Made by a program: the position numbers and the translations under genes
In this document: positions 15,194 to 24,658 of the stretch, piece after piece
How the letters are laid out: each line of letters begins with the position of its first letter
How positions within the stretch are numbered: the first letter of the stretch is position 1
NCBI GenBank assembly: GCA_910577795.1
Contig: CAJTNW010000014.1
Coordinates: forward strand, 15,248-43,257
Direction of reading: 5' to 3'
DNA length: 28,010 bases
Source: an uncultured Christensenella sp.
GTDB lineage: Bacteria > Bacillota > Clostridia > Christensenellales > UBA3700
Notes under the pieces: generated by a model
Seen by the model: the letters and a program-made list of their open reading frames with translations, nothing else
Databases searched by the model: none
Told to the model about the DNA's origin: nothing

Positions 15194-16459
15194 CTATTTA
15201 CCTTCCTTTAATATTTGTGTTGCCAGTTGTATACCATCAATTGGCATCATATTATTTTCTCCAGTTTGCATATTTTTTAATATCAAACTATTTGTTTTTA
15301 ATTCATCTTCCCCTATAATAATTACAAATTTTGCACCAATTTTATTTGCGTATTTCATTTGTGCTTTAGCACTACGCATCATTAAGTCTTGTTCAACTTT
15401 AAAGTTTTGCTTTCTAAAATAATCAGCAAGTTTTAATGATATGCCTACTGCGTCTTGAGTTAGCGTAGCAATATAAATATCAACTTTTTGCTCTTCGCCA
15501 CAAGGTAGATTAAGATTTTCTAGCATAAGTATTAATCTTTCTATTCCCATACCAAAGCCAACTGCTGGACAAGAATTGCCACCTACTTCTTCTACAAGAT
15601 TATTGTACCTGCCTCCACCGCAAATTGTGCCTTGAGCACCTACATTATTGCTAACAAACTCAAACACTGTTCTTGTGTAATAATCAAGACCTCTTACTAT
15701 TTGAGGATTAATAATATAATCAATTCCTAAATTATCCAAGCCGTCACACACTGCTTTATGGTGATTTAAACAGTCTTCACAAAGATAGTCAAGCACTTTT
15801 GGTGCATCTTTTAGCAATACTTTGCACTTATCTTCTTTACAGTCTAGTATTCTTAAAGGATTTTTATCAAATCTATCACGGCAAGTTGCACATAAGTTAT
15901 CAAAATTATTCTTTAAAAAGTCTTTTAAAGCAGCATTATATTTTTTTCTGCACTCTGGGCAACCTATGCTATTGATATTTAGTGTGATATTTTTTACACC
16001 CAATTTATCAAATATAGTTTTAGCAATAAGCATAACCTCTATATCTGCAATAGGACTATCACTACCAAAGTACTCAACACCAAATTGATGATGCTCTCTT
16101 AATCTGCCATTTTGAGGTCTTTCATAACGGAAAACCGGAGTAATGTAGTACATTTTTGTAGGCTGAGGCATATTGAACAATGAGTTTTCGATAAATGCTC
16201 TTGCAACTCCTGCAGTACCTTCGGGCTTTAAGGTAATACTTCTATCACCTTTATCTAAAAATGTATACATTTCTTTATTTACTATGTCAGTAGTGTCTCC
16301 AACACCACGTAAAAACAATTCAGTATGTTCAAATGTTGGAGTTCTTATTTCTTTTACGCAAAAATTTTCTGCAATTGATTTTACAACATTTTCAATATAA
16401 TGCCATTTATAACTCTCATTAGGTATGACATCTTTTGTTCCTTTTGGAATATTAATCAT
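15194..16459 (-). CDS. hisS: Histidyl-tRNA synthetase
   Basis: HisS charges tRNA-His. The 421-residue class II synthetase starts INIPKGTKDVIPNES and shows motif 1 (IRTPTFEHTELFLRGVG), motif 2 VFRYERPQNGRLREHHQFGVE, the His-specific loop RGLDYYTRTVFEF near 260 and motif 3 VGFGMGIERLIL. The C-terminal part (VDIYIATL...) is the alpha/beta anticodon-binding domain. The insertion domain carries Cys pairs (GCPEC, CATC, CKEDKC, CEDC), a pattern often seen in clostridial HisRS and suggestive of metal binding. SD GAAGG; the start is 15 nt after hslU. No T-box leader was seen before it, consistent with expression from within the long run. Confidence 0.97.
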   Translation of the reverse strand: MINIPKGTKDVIPNESYKWHYIENVVKSIAENFCVKEIRTPTFEHTELFLRGVGDTTDIVNKEMYTFLDKGDRSITLKPEGTAGVARAFIENSLFNMPQPTKMYYITPVFRYERPQNGRLREHHQFGVEYFGSDSPIADIEVMLIAKTIFDKLGVKNITLNINSIGCPECRKKYNAALKDFLKNNFDNLCATCRDRFDKNPLRILDCKEDKCKVLLKDAPKVLDYLCEDCLNHHKAVCDGLDNLGIDYIINPQIVRGLDYYTRTVFEFVSNNVGAQGTICGGGRYNNLVEEVGGNSCPAVGFGMGIERLILMLENLNLPCGEEQKVDIYIATLTQDAVGISLKLADYFRKQNFKVEQDLMMRSAKAQMKYANKIGAKFVIIIGEDELKTNSLILKNMQTGENNMMPIDGIQLATQILKEGK

Positions 16460-16474
16460 ATTTACCTTCTTTTA

Positions 16475-17782
16475 TTATAAGATATATTTTTTCAAATTCA
16501 ATGTTTTTATTGTACTATCAAGATTTTTTAGTACATATTCACGATTAATGTTAATTTTAATAACTTCGTTTAATCCGCCCGCCTCAAATGAAATTTCTTG
16601 TAATAATTTTTCCATAATTGTGTGAAGACGTCTTGCACCAATATTTTCATTATTTTCATTTTCTGCTGCTGCTATTTTTGCTATTTCCTCAATTGCATCA
16701 TCATTAAACTCAAGGTCTACATTATCTGTTTTTAATAATTCTTTATATTGAGTTAAAATTGAATTATCAGTTGATTTTAATATTTCAATAAAATCACTTT
16801 CAGACAAGTTATCAAGAGTTACTTTAATTGGGAATCTACCTTGCAATTCAGGGATTAAATCGTCAACACTTGCTATATGGAAAGCACCTGCTGCAATAAA
16901 TAAAATGTAATCTGTTCTAATTTGACCATATTTAGTGCTTACAGTACTACCTTCAACTATAGGCAAAATGTCTCTTTGTACACCTTCGCGTGATACATCT
17001 TGACCATTGTTTGCTTTTGCCGCAATTTTGTCAATTTCGTCAACAAAGATTATTCCTTCATTTTCTGCACGTCTAATTGCTTCTGCATTAACATTGTCTT
17101 CGTCAATAAGTTTTTCACTTTCAACTTCCATCAAGGCTTTGTATGCTTCTTCAATTGTAACAGATTTCTTCTTGGTTTTTTGTGGCATCATTCCACCAAA
17201 AATATCGCCAATACTAACCTCTATTCCAGAGCCTGGTGCAAGTTGTATATTTTTTGGTGCTTGAGGCAATTCCATTTCTACTACAATGTCTTTATGTTTG
17301 CCTTCTTTTAAATCAGCAAGTAATTTTGCAGTTAATTCCTTTTCATCCATTTCTGGGAACAAAGATTTTTTAATAGGACATAGTGCTTTAGCAAGTTTTT
17401 TGTATACTCTGTCGCTTGCTTTTGCCTCAACTTCTTTTACTTTTTCTTCTTTAACAAGTCTTACTGAAACCTCAACCAAATCTCTAATCATAGATTCAAC
17501 ATCACGGCCAACATAACCAACTTCAGTAAACTTTGTAGCCTCAACTTTAACAAAAGGTGCTTTTACAATTTTAGCAAGTCTTCTTGCAATTTCTGTTTTA
17601 CCAACACCAGTAGGTCCTTTCATAATAATGTTTTTTGGTGTTATTTCTTCTTTTAAATGTTCAGGCAATAAATTTCTTCTATAACGATTTCTAAGTGCAA
17701 CTGCAACTGCTTTTTTAGCATCAGTTTGACCTATAATATATCTATCTAATTCTTTTACTATTTCTCTTGGTGTCAATTGCAT
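16475..17782 (-). CDS. hslU: ATP-dependent protease ATPase subunit HslU (ClpY)
   Basis: HslU is the hexameric AAA+ unfoldase that feeds substrates into HslV. The 435 residues have the N-terminal LTPREIVKELDRYIIGQ, Walker A GPTGVGKTE (56-64), GYVGRDVESMIRDL, an I-domain roughly 110-240, Walker B GIIFVDEIDKIA near 248, and sensor regions with ELQGRFPIKV and IGARRLHTIMEKLLE-like sequence (sensor 2 Arg). The extreme C-terminus LKKYIL matches the tail that docks into HslV and activates it. It starts 1 nt after the hslV stop, with the SD inside hslV, so the two subunits are tightly coupled. Confidence 0.97.
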   Translation of the reverse strand: MQLTPREIVKELDRYIIGQTDAKKAVAVALRNRYRRNLLPEHLKEEITPKNIIMKGPTGVGKTEIARRLAKIVKAPFVKVEATKFTEVGYVGRDVESMIRDLVEVSVRLVKEEKVKEVEAKASDRVYKKLAKALCPIKKSLFPEMDEKELTAKLLADLKEGKHKDIVVEMELPQAPKNIQLAPGSGIEVSIGDIFGGMMPQKTKKKSVTIEEAYKALMEVESEKLIDEDNVNAEAIRRAENEGIIFVDEIDKIAAKANNGQDVSREGVQRDILPIVEGSTVSTKYGQIRTDYILFIAAGAFHIASVDDLIPELQGRFPIKVTLDNLSESDFIEILKSTDNSILTQYKELLKTDNVDLEFNDDAIEEIAKIAAAENENNENIGARRLHTIMEKLLQEISFEAGGLNEVIKININREYVLKNLDSTIKTLNLKKYIL

Positions 17783-17783
17783 A

Positions 17784-18320
17784 TTACACTACCTCCACTG
17801 TTATATTATCATTTGTGAACACGCATAGTTCACTTGCAATAAGTAAGGCTTTTTTTGCAATTTCTTCAGCAGATAGGTTTGTTTCTTTAATCATAGCACG
17901 TGCTGCTGCTAAAGCATAATTACCGCCACTACCAATAGCACAAACACCGCCATCTGGCTCTATAACATCACCTTGACCGCTTACAATGTACAAATTTTCT
18001 CTATCTGCTACTATCATCATTGCTTCTAACTTTCTTGGCATTTTATCACTTCTCCAAAGTTCAGCAAGTTCTACTGCAGACCTCATTAAATTGCCACTAT
18101 ATTTATTTAACATACTTTCAAATTTTTCAGATAATGAAAAAGCATCTGCAACTGACCCAGCAAAGCCAATTACTACTTTATTATCAAATATTCTTTTTAC
18201 TTTTTTTGCGGTTGACTTAAAAATTACACTCTCACTTAAAGTAACTTGTCCATCGCCTGCGACTGCAATTTTGCCATCTTTTTGTACAGCACAAATTGTA
18301 GTACCCATCAAATTTCCCAT
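17784..18320 (-). CDS. hslV: ATP-dependent protease proteolytic subunit HslV (ClpQ)
   Basis: HslV is the N-terminal-nucleophile peptidase of the HslUV complex, a bacterial proteasome relative. The sequence MGNLMGTTICAVQ puts the catalytic Thr at residue 7 after a six-residue propeptide, and the core motifs GKIAVAGDGQVTLSE, KKVKRIF, GFAGSVADAFSL and IGSGGNYALAAARAM are all present. So this is the Thr-type enzyme rather than the Ser-type seen in Bacillus. The first Met is favoured because SD GGAGAG lies 4-6 nt before it; a second Met at residue 5 would leave only a two-residue propeptide. The start is 34 nt after trmFO, and hslU follows after 1 nt. Confidence 0.97.
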   Translation of the reverse strand: MGNLMGTTICAVQKDGKIAVAGDGQVTLSESVIFKSTAKKVKRIFDNKVVIGFAGSVADAFSLSEKFESMLNKYSGNLMRSAVELAELWRSDKMPRKLEAMMIVADRENLYIVSGQGDVIEPDGGVCAIGSGGNYALAAARAMIKETNLSAEEIAKKALLIASELCVFTNDNITVEVV

Positions 18321-18354
18321 ATCTCTCTCCTTTTATGTAAATTTAATACTTTAT

Positions 18355-19665
18355 TTACAATACAAAATTTTTGTTGTATTCTTTTATATCATTAATTGCT
18401 CTTTCATAATAAGCAATTTTTCTTAATTTTTTATCTCTAATTAAATTGTCATGTGGTGGCAATATGCCAAAGTTTGCATTCATAGGCTGAAAATCGATAT
18501 TTTTAGTTGATATATGCCTTTGTAAACTACCTGTAATAGTTGTGCTTGGTGCTAAATATTTGCAAGTGTTGGTAATATCTGCATGAAGATTTATGCTTGC
18601 AATTAAACCACTCATTATACTTTCAACATACCCTTCAACACCTGTAATTTGTCCTGCAAAATAAATGTTTTTATAGTTTTTTAAATTAAAATAACAGTCT
18701 AAATGTTCAGGCGAGTTTAAAAAAGTATTTCTGTGTATAACACCATATCTTAAAAATTCAGCATTTTCAAGTCCAGGCAACATGCTAAATATACGTTTTT
18801 GTTCTGGAAAAGTTAGATTTGTTTGAAATCCAACAAGATTATAAGCACTACCTTCCACATTTTCTTTGCGTAATTGTACAACTGCATAATAACGTTCACC
18901 TGTTTTTGGATTAGTTATTCCTATAGGTTTCATCATACCATATCTAATAGTATCTGCACCTCTTTTTGCCATTACTTCTATAGGCATACAAGACTCAAAA
19001 ATTTCACCTTTTTCAAAATTATGCAGATTTGCTACTTTGCCATTTACAAGTTCGTTATAAAAATTAATGTACTCTTGCTTATTCATTCCACAATTTAAAT
19101 AGTCGGATTCTTCACCTTTGTCATATCTATTTGCAAAAAACAATTTATCATAATCAAGGCTATCACCGCTAATAATTGGCGCTACAGCATCGTAAAAATG
19201 TAAATTGTCACTATTTCCTATTAGTTTTGCAATATTTTCTGCAAGTAAATCTGATGTTAAAGGTCCAGTTGCTACTATTGTAGGTATTGTACTATCTATT
19301 TGTGTATATTCTTTATCAATTCGCTCAAAGTTTGAAAATTTATTTAATTCTTCTTCAACATAACAAGAAAACTCTTTTCTGTTAACTGCTAGTGCTCCGC
19401 CTGATGGAACTCTTGCTTTTTCAGCACATTTTAAAAGCAGTGAGTCTAAACTTTGTAATTCTGCTTTTAATGTACCGCTTGCAGTAGAAGTTTCCATACT
19501 TTTAAGGCTATTACTACAAACAAGTTCGCATAAATCACTGGTTTGGTGACAAGGAGTTTGCTTTATTTTTCGCATTTCGTATAGTTTAACTTTATATCCT
19601 CTTTTAAGTAACTGATAACATGCCTCTGAGCCTGCTAACCCGCCACCAATAACTCTTATTTCCAT
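18355..19665 (-). CDS. trmFO: Methylenetetrahydrofolate-tRNA (uracil-5-)-methyltransferase TrmFO
   Basis: TrmFO is a flavoprotein that makes m5U54 (ribothymidine) in the T-loop of tRNAs using methylene-THF as carbon donor. The 436 residues begin with the FAD-binding motif VIGGGLAGSEACYQL (5-19), followed by YEMR, SDLCELVCSNSLKS (with the conserved Cys residues), VPSGGALAVNRKEFS, GPLTS, FYDAVAPII, and the C-terminal GQITGVEGYVESIMSGL. These are the standard GidA-like/TrmFO markers; the length fits TrmFO (about 435-450), not the larger MnmG. It sits between topA and hslV as in many Firmicutes, though the usual xerC between trmFO and hslV is absent. Confidence 0.96.
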   Translation of the reverse strand: MEIRVIGGGLAGSEACYQLLKRGYKVKLYEMRKIKQTPCHQTSDLCELVCSNSLKSMETSTASGTLKAELQSLDSLLLKCAEKARVPSGGALAVNRKEFSCYVEEELNKFSNFERIDKEYTQIDSTIPTIVATGPLTSDLLAENIAKLIGNSDNLHFYDAVAPIISGDSLDYDKLFFANRYDKGEESDYLNCGMNKQEYINFYNELVNGKVANLHNFEKGEIFESCMPIEVMAKRGADTIRYGMMKPIGITNPKTGERYYAVVQLRKENVEGSAYNLVGFQTNLTFPEQKRIFSMLPGLENAEFLRYGVIHRNTFLNSPEHLDCYFNLKNYKNIYFAGQITGVEGYVESIMSGLIASINLHADITNTCKYLAPSTTITGSLQRHISTKNIDFQPMNANFGILPPHDNLIRDKKLRKIAYYERAINDIKEYNKNFVL

Positions 19666-19712
19666 ATATACCTGTTTAGTTTAGTAAATTATAATTTAAT
19701 ATATATCCAAAA

Positions 19713-21998
19713 TCAATTTTTTTTCTTTTTTATAGGAATAATATTTTTGCATTTTGGATAATTAGGACAAGCATAAAATTCGCCATATCTGCCATTTTTA
19801 ACAATCATTTTAGCACCGCAGTTTTCGCAAATAATATCTTCATATTCAGTCTTGTTTTCTGTGCTTAAATTTTCTTTATTATCTAGTAATTCTTTTTCTG
19901 CATTATTAATTTCGTTATCAAAATTGCTGCCATTATAAAAAATTGTATTTTCCATAACTTCTTCAGAATGGTTTTCGCTACTATCAGCATTTTTTAATTT
20001 TTTAACTTCGTTAATCCTTAAAATTTTGTTACATTCTGGGTAACCGCTACAGCCATAAAATTTGCCATATTTGCTATTTTTTAATACCATAGGCTTACCG
20101 CAGTCAGGACATAAAATTTCTTCTTTTTCACCATCTTCAGTGCTATCTTTTGGATTATCATTAAAAGGCATAATTTTTTTGCAATTAGGATAATCGGAGC
20201 AACCTAAAAACTTACCATATTTTCCGTCACGTATAACCATAGGTTTACCACATTCAGGACAAGGAATATCTGTCATAATTGGCTCAATTTTAACCCTTTG
20301 TCCATCATTGGCTTTCTCTAAATTCTTTAAAAATCCAGGGTAAAAATCATTGATTATTTTATGCCAGTCAACTTCACCATCTGCAACTATATCCAACTGA
20401 CTTTCCATATCTGCAGTAAATTTAGTATCCATAATATTAGGAAAATATTTTACAAGTTGGTCACATACTACAAAACCTAATTCAGTAGGTTTCATATACT
20501 TACCTTCTTTTTCTATATATTGACGCTTATAAATTACACTAATAATTGATGCGTAAGTAGAAGGTCTACCAATTCCATTTTCCTCCATTGCTTTTACAAT
20601 AGTACTATCTGTATATCTTAGTGGAGGTTTTGTAAATTTTTGTTCTTTAATAACTTCTTTTAAGATAAGTTTGTCGTTTTCGTTAAAGTTTGGCAAACTA
20701 TTTGTAATATCCTCTTCATCATCATCTTTTGACATAGTGTAAACTTTAGTAAATCCTGCAAATACTAATGTTTTACCTTTTAGCAAATAACCATATTTGG
20801 TATCGTTATATTCGCTTGTAATATTTACAGTCAAAGTATTGTACTCAGCAGGTACCATTTGAGATGCCAAAAATCTGTCATAAATCAATTTGTACAACTT
20901 CCATTGGTCATTTTCTATTTTGCCTTTCAAATACTCTGGTGTATAGTCAAGATTAATTGGTCTTATTGCTTCGTGCGCATCTTGAGCATTTGATTTAGTT
21001 GTATAAACATTTGCTTTTTTAGGATAATATTCTGCACCAAAATTTTTGTTTATAAAATCTTTTGCCATATTTAAAGCATCGTCACTAATTCTTACACTAT
21101 CTGTACGAATATAAGTAACTAAAGCATGTAAGCCATCATCTTTAATATTTACACCTTCGTATAGTTGTTGCGCAATTTTCATAACACCACTTGCAGAAAA
21201 ATTCAATTTATTTACTGCATCTTGTTGCAGTGTAGAAGTTGTAAATGGAGGATTTGGTTTTGAAAAACTTTTTGCTCTTTTTACATTGCTTACATACCAA
21301 TTGCCTAATTTTGATTCATTTTCTACCTTAGTGGCATCTTCTTCATTATTTATTTTGCGTTTTTTGCCATTTATATCATTAAATTGTGCCTTATAATATG
21401 CCTTGCCATCTACAGAGATATTTGCAAAAATATTCCAGTATTCTTCTGGTTTAAATGCCAAAATTTCACGTTCTTTATCGCAAATCATACGAAGAGCAAC
21501 AGACTGTACTCTACCTGCAGATAGTCCTTTTTGTATTTTTTTAGATAATACTGGAGAAATTAAATAACCAACAAGTCTATCCAAAACTCGTCTTGCCTGT
21601 TGTGAATTAACTAAATTCAAGTCAATTTCTCTTGGACTTTCAATTGCTTTATTAACTGCTTTTTTAGTAATTTCATTAAAAACAATACGAACATTGTCCT
21701 CTTTAATATCCAAAATATCTTTTAAATGCCAAGATATAGCCTCACCCTCACGGTCGGGGTCGGTTGCAAGATATATTTTTTCACAATTTTTAATTTCTTT
21801 CTTTAATTGTTTTATTGTATTTTCTTTTTGTGGGTACACCTCATATTCTGGTTCAAAATTTCTATGAACATTAACACCAAGTTTATCTGCTGGCAAGTCG
21901 CGTACATGTCCGCCTGATGCTAATACTTTGTAGCCAGAACCTAAATATTTACTTATAGTTTTTGATTTTGAAGGTGACTCAACAATAACTAAATCCAT
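19713..21998 (-). CDS. topA: DNA topoisomerase I (type IA)
   Basis: TopA relaxes negative supercoils by transient single-strand cleavage. The 761 residues show the Toprim start VIVESPSKSKTI (catalytic Glu7) with TDPDREGE (Asp80/Asp82), SAGRVQSVALR, and the active-site Tyr296 in TYIRTDSVRIS. The C-terminal half has IVKAMEENGIGRPSTYASI. Beyond residue ~580 there are three four-Cys zinc-ribbon modules: CPECGKPM...CSDYPNC, CPDCGKPM...CSGYPEC and CENCGAKM...CPNYPKC. The linker between the second and third modules is acidic and Asn/Glu-rich. It ends in a Lys-rich tail. SD is AAGGAG, 12 nt after dprA. Complete and of normal length. Confidence 0.98.
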   Translation of the reverse strand: MDLVIVESPSKSKTISKYLGSGYKVLASGGHVRDLPADKLGVNVHRNFEPEYEVYPQKENTIKQLKKEIKNCEKIYLATDPDREGEAISWHLKDILDIKEDNVRIVFNEITKKAVNKAIESPREIDLNLVNSQQARRVLDRLVGYLISPVLSKKIQKGLSAGRVQSVALRMICDKEREILAFKPEEYWNIFANISVDGKAYYKAQFNDINGKKRKINNEEDATKVENESKLGNWYVSNVKRAKSFSKPNPPFTTSTLQQDAVNKLNFSASGVMKIAQQLYEGVNIKDDGLHALVTYIRTDSVRISDDALNMAKDFINKNFGAEYYPKKANVYTTKSNAQDAHEAIRPINLDYTPEYLKGKIENDQWKLYKLIYDRFLASQMVPAEYNTLTVNITSEYNDTKYGYLLKGKTLVFAGFTKVYTMSKDDDEEDITNSLPNFNENDKLILKEVIKEQKFTKPPLRYTDSTIVKAMEENGIGRPSTYASIISVIYKRQYIEKEGKYMKPTELGFVVCDQLVKYFPNIMDTKFTADMESQLDIVADGEVDWHKIINDFYPGFLKNLEKANDGQRVKIEPIMTDIPCPECGKPMVIRDGKYGKFLGCSDYPNCKKIMPFNDNPKDSTEDGEKEEILCPDCGKPMVLKNSKYGKFYGCSGYPECNKILRINEVKKLKNADSSENHSEEVMENTIFYNGSNFDNEINNAEKELLDNKENLSTENKTEYEDIICENCGAKMIVKNGRYGEFYACPNYPKCKNIIPIKKKKN

Positions 21999-22010
21999 TA
22001 AACTCTCCTT

Positions 22011-23108
22011 TTAATTTGGTTGTAATTCGTAATAATTACCTGGTAATTGTCTAATTATTTTTGCATTTTTTAAACCTTGTAGTATTGCAAATAATGAACC
22101 AATATCCAAGTTTGTCCTATTGATAATTTCTTCAATATGTAACATTCCACCTGCTAGTTCATTTACAATAGACTGCTGTACAAAATCAAGTTGTATGGAA
22201 TCTGTAACAATACTCCTCTCTTTTATATTAAAATGCTTTAAAATATCATTTACACAAGTAGTCATCATAACATTATTACTTGTTTTTATTAAATTATTTG
22301 TGCCTTGACTTTGTTCTGAATATATACTGCCAGGCACGGCATAAATCTCTTTGCCCATATCTAGTGCTAAATTTGCTGTAATTATTGAGCCAGATTTTTC
22401 CCCTGCCTCAGTAATCAATACTCCATCTGCAAGCCCGCTTATAATTCGGTTTCTTTGAGGGAAATTGTATGGTAATGGTTCAACTCCTAAAGGATATTCA
22501 GATAATATTAAGCCGTTATTTTCAATTGCTTTATATAACTCTTTATTTTCCTTAGGATAAATTACATCTATACCAGAACCTAACACTGCAATTGTTTTTC
22601 CTTCATTTGCAATACATTCTGAATGAGCGACAGTGTCAACACCTCTTGCTAAACCGCTAATAATGCAAAATCCGTTTAAAGTTAACTCTCTACTAAATTT
22701 TTCGGTAACATCTTTGCCATATCTAGTAATTTTTCTTGCACCAACAATTGCTATGCAAGGATTTTTTAATAATGACTTATCACCTTTATAGTACAATACA
22801 ATTGGCGGGTCAGTTAGTGCATCTAATAATTTATCAGGATAATCAGCACTTTCTTTTGTAATAACACTGACATTTTTAATCATTAATGAGTTAATTAGAT
22901 TATCAACATATAATTCATTAATATTTTGTGACATTAATTTATAATTGTTTATCCCTACTATATTTGTTATTTCTTCACTATAATTTAAAAATTCTTCAAA
23001 CATTTCATAAGGTGAATCAAACAAATCAAGTAAGGCTAATTTCTTTTTAGTAGAAATATTAACGAAATTATTAAGCCATATCAGCGCACGTTCATTATCG
23101 TTATACAT
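22011..23108 (-). CDS. dprA: DNA-processing protein DprA (Smf)
   Basis: DprA binds incoming single-stranded DNA and loads RecA during natural transformation. The 365 residues have an N-terminal helical region, the Rossmann-like core with PCIAIVGARKITRYG, ISGLARGVDTVAH, VLGSGIDVIYPKEN, LSEYPLG, FPQRNRIISGL and EAGEKSGSIITANLALD, and a C-terminal winged-helix-like segment (about 305-365). It starts 20 nt after yifB and ends 12 nt before topA, with SD AAGGAG. Adjacent yifB/comM and dprA suggest retained DNA uptake or recombination functions, though dprA is also common in bacteria with no demonstrated competence. Confidence 0.96.
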   Translation of the reverse strand: MYNDNERALIWLNNFVNISTKKKLALLDLFDSPYEMFEEFLNYSEEITNIVGINNYKLMSQNINELYVDNLINSLMIKNVSVITKESADYPDKLLDALTDPPIVLYYKGDKSLLKNPCIAIVGARKITRYGKDVTEKFSRELTLNGFCIISGLARGVDTVAHSECIANEGKTIAVLGSGIDVIYPKENKELYKAIENNGLILSEYPLGVEPLPYNFPQRNRIISGLADGVLITEAGEKSGSIITANLALDMGKEIYAVPGSIYSEQSQGTNNLIKTSNNVMMTTCVNDILKHFNIKERSIVTDSIQLDFVQQSIVNELAGGMLHIEEIINRTNLDIGSLFAILQGLKNAKIIRQLPGNYYELQPN

Positions 23109-23128
23109 AAAACTCCTTAAGTCCTATT

Positions 23129-24658
23129 TTATTCCCAATACTTTCTATCTAATGACCTATACTGAATAGCCTCTGCTATATGCCTTGGTTCAATATTTTT
23201 TTCACCATCTAAATCGGCAATAGTTCTTGCAACTTTAAGTATTCTAGCATTTGCTCTTCCAGATAATCTTAATTTATCAAAAGCAAGTTCCATAAGTTGC
23301 TCTGACTGCTTTGATATCACACAAAACTCTTCTAGCATAGCATTTGTCATTTCTGAATTGGTAAATATTTTTGTACCTTTAAATCTTTCACGTTGAATTT
23401 CTCTTGCTGCTTCTACCCTTTGTTTAATTACGGCACTAGGTTCTGCCTTTACTTTAGAACGTAAATCGTCATAACTAACACTATCAACTTCAACTTGTAA
23501 ATCTATTCTGTCCAAAAGTGGGCCAGATAATTTATTTACATATCTATGTATTTCATTTGGTGAACATTTGCAAGGATTAGATGAGCCAAAATTACCACAT
23601 GGACAAGGATTCATACTTGCAACCAACATAAAGTGACATGGATATTCTAAAGTCATTTTTGCCCTAGATATTACTACTGTACCATCTTCTAAGGGTTGCC
23701 TTAAAGTTTCAAGAGTTTTGCGAGAATACTCTGGCATTTCGTCCAAAAATAATACTCCGTTATGAGCAAGACTTATCTCACCTGGTTTACAATTTGCACC
23801 ACCACCAGTAAGTGATGGGACTGTTGCCGTATGATGTGGGGAACGGAATGGTCTAGTTTTTACTATACCTTGTGTTTGGTCAAGTGTACCTGCAATACTA
23901 TGAATTTTTGTTACTTCAATTGCCTCTTCAAAAGTCATGTTAGGCATAATTGTTGGCACACATTTTGCAAGCATTGTTTTGCCAGCACCTGGAGGGCCTA
24001 TCATAAGTATATTATGACCGCCAGACACACTTATTTCAAGTGCACGTTTTGCCATAAATTGACCTTTTACATCTGCAAAATCCAAATTAAATTTATTAAC
24101 CTGTTCATTAATGTAGTATTCTGTACATACTGTTTGTGGAATGTCTTGTATACCAGACAAAAACTTAACTACTTCAGATAATGAATTTACAGCATAACAC
24201 TCTGCGTTATTTAAATAACTAGCCTCTTTTTCATTTGCTTTAGGAATGATAAATTTGTTATAACCACACTCTAACCCTGCAATTAAGGTAGGCAACATAC
24301 CATTGATATGCCTTACACTGCCATCTAGTGATAACTCACCCAAAATAATGTAGTCTTTGTATTTATAACTAATTATTTGTTCAGATGCTGCAAGTATTCC
24401 TACAGCAATTGCTAGGTCAAAAACTGGTCCTTCCTTTTTTAAATCAGCAGGTGCTAAATTAATAGTAATTCGTTTTACTGGATAATTTAGCCCGCTGTTT
24501 TTTATTGCAGAACGTATTCTTTCCCTACTTTCTTTTATCGCTGTATCTGGCAAGCCAACCATATCATAAGAAGGTAGTCCGCTATTTATGTCAATTTCTA
24601 TATCAATTTTATAACCTTTTACACCATTTAAAGCGAAACTATTGGTTTTTGCTAACAT
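23129..24658 (-). CDS. yifB: YifB/ComM family Mg-chelatase-like AAA+ ATPase
   Basis: This family includes ComM, a hexameric helicase that promotes branch migration during natural transformation. The 509 residues have an N-terminal Lon-protease-like fold (NSFALNGVKGYKIDIEIDI; LAPADLKKEGPVFDLAIAVGI), then an AAA+ module with Walker A MIGPPGAGKTMLAK near 217-230, RPFRSPHHTATVPSLTGGG, Walker B GVLFLDEMPEY and sensor ASMNPCPCG, and a C-terminal helical domain (LSGRANARILKVARTIADL). The CPCGNFGSSNPCKC segment is the Cys pair motif typical of the family. The start codon overlaps the stop of the upstream glycosyltransferase (TAATG), and SD GAAAGG lies within that gene. Complete. Confidence 0.95.
   Translation of the reverse strand: MLAKTNSFALNGVKGYKIDIEIDINSGLPSYDMVGLPDTAIKESRERIRSAIKNSGLNYPVKRITINLAPADLKKEGPVFDLAIAVGILAASEQIISYKYKDYIILGELSLDGSVRHINGMLPTLIAGLECGYNKFIIPKANEKEASYLNNAECYAVNSLSEVVKFLSGIQDIPQTVCTEYYINEQVNKFNLDFADVKGQFMAKRALEISVSGGHNILMIGPPGAGKTMLAKCVPTIMPNMTFEEAIEVTKIHSIAGTLDQTQGIVKTRPFRSPHHTATVPSLTGGGANCKPGEISLAHNGVLFLDEMPEYSRKTLETLRQPLEDGTVVISRAKMTLEYPCHFMLVASMNPCPCGNFGSSNPCKCSPNEIHRYVNKLSGPLLDRIDLQVEVDSVSYDDLRSKVKAEPSAVIKQRVEAAREIQRERFKGTKIFTNSEMTNAMLEEFCVISKQSEQLMELAFDKLRLSGRANARILKVARTIADLDGEKNIEPRHIAEAIQYRSLDRKYWE

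Noticed and set aside
14734..15318. A 194-codon plus-strand open frame.
   Set aside because: It is antisense to aspS and hisS, both of which are well-conserved proteins; the frame has no SD and no recognisable domain.
16459..16490. A possible separate T-box or promoter for hisS-aspS.
   Set aside because: The hslU-hisS gap is 15 nt; there is no room for a leader and no conserved T-box element.
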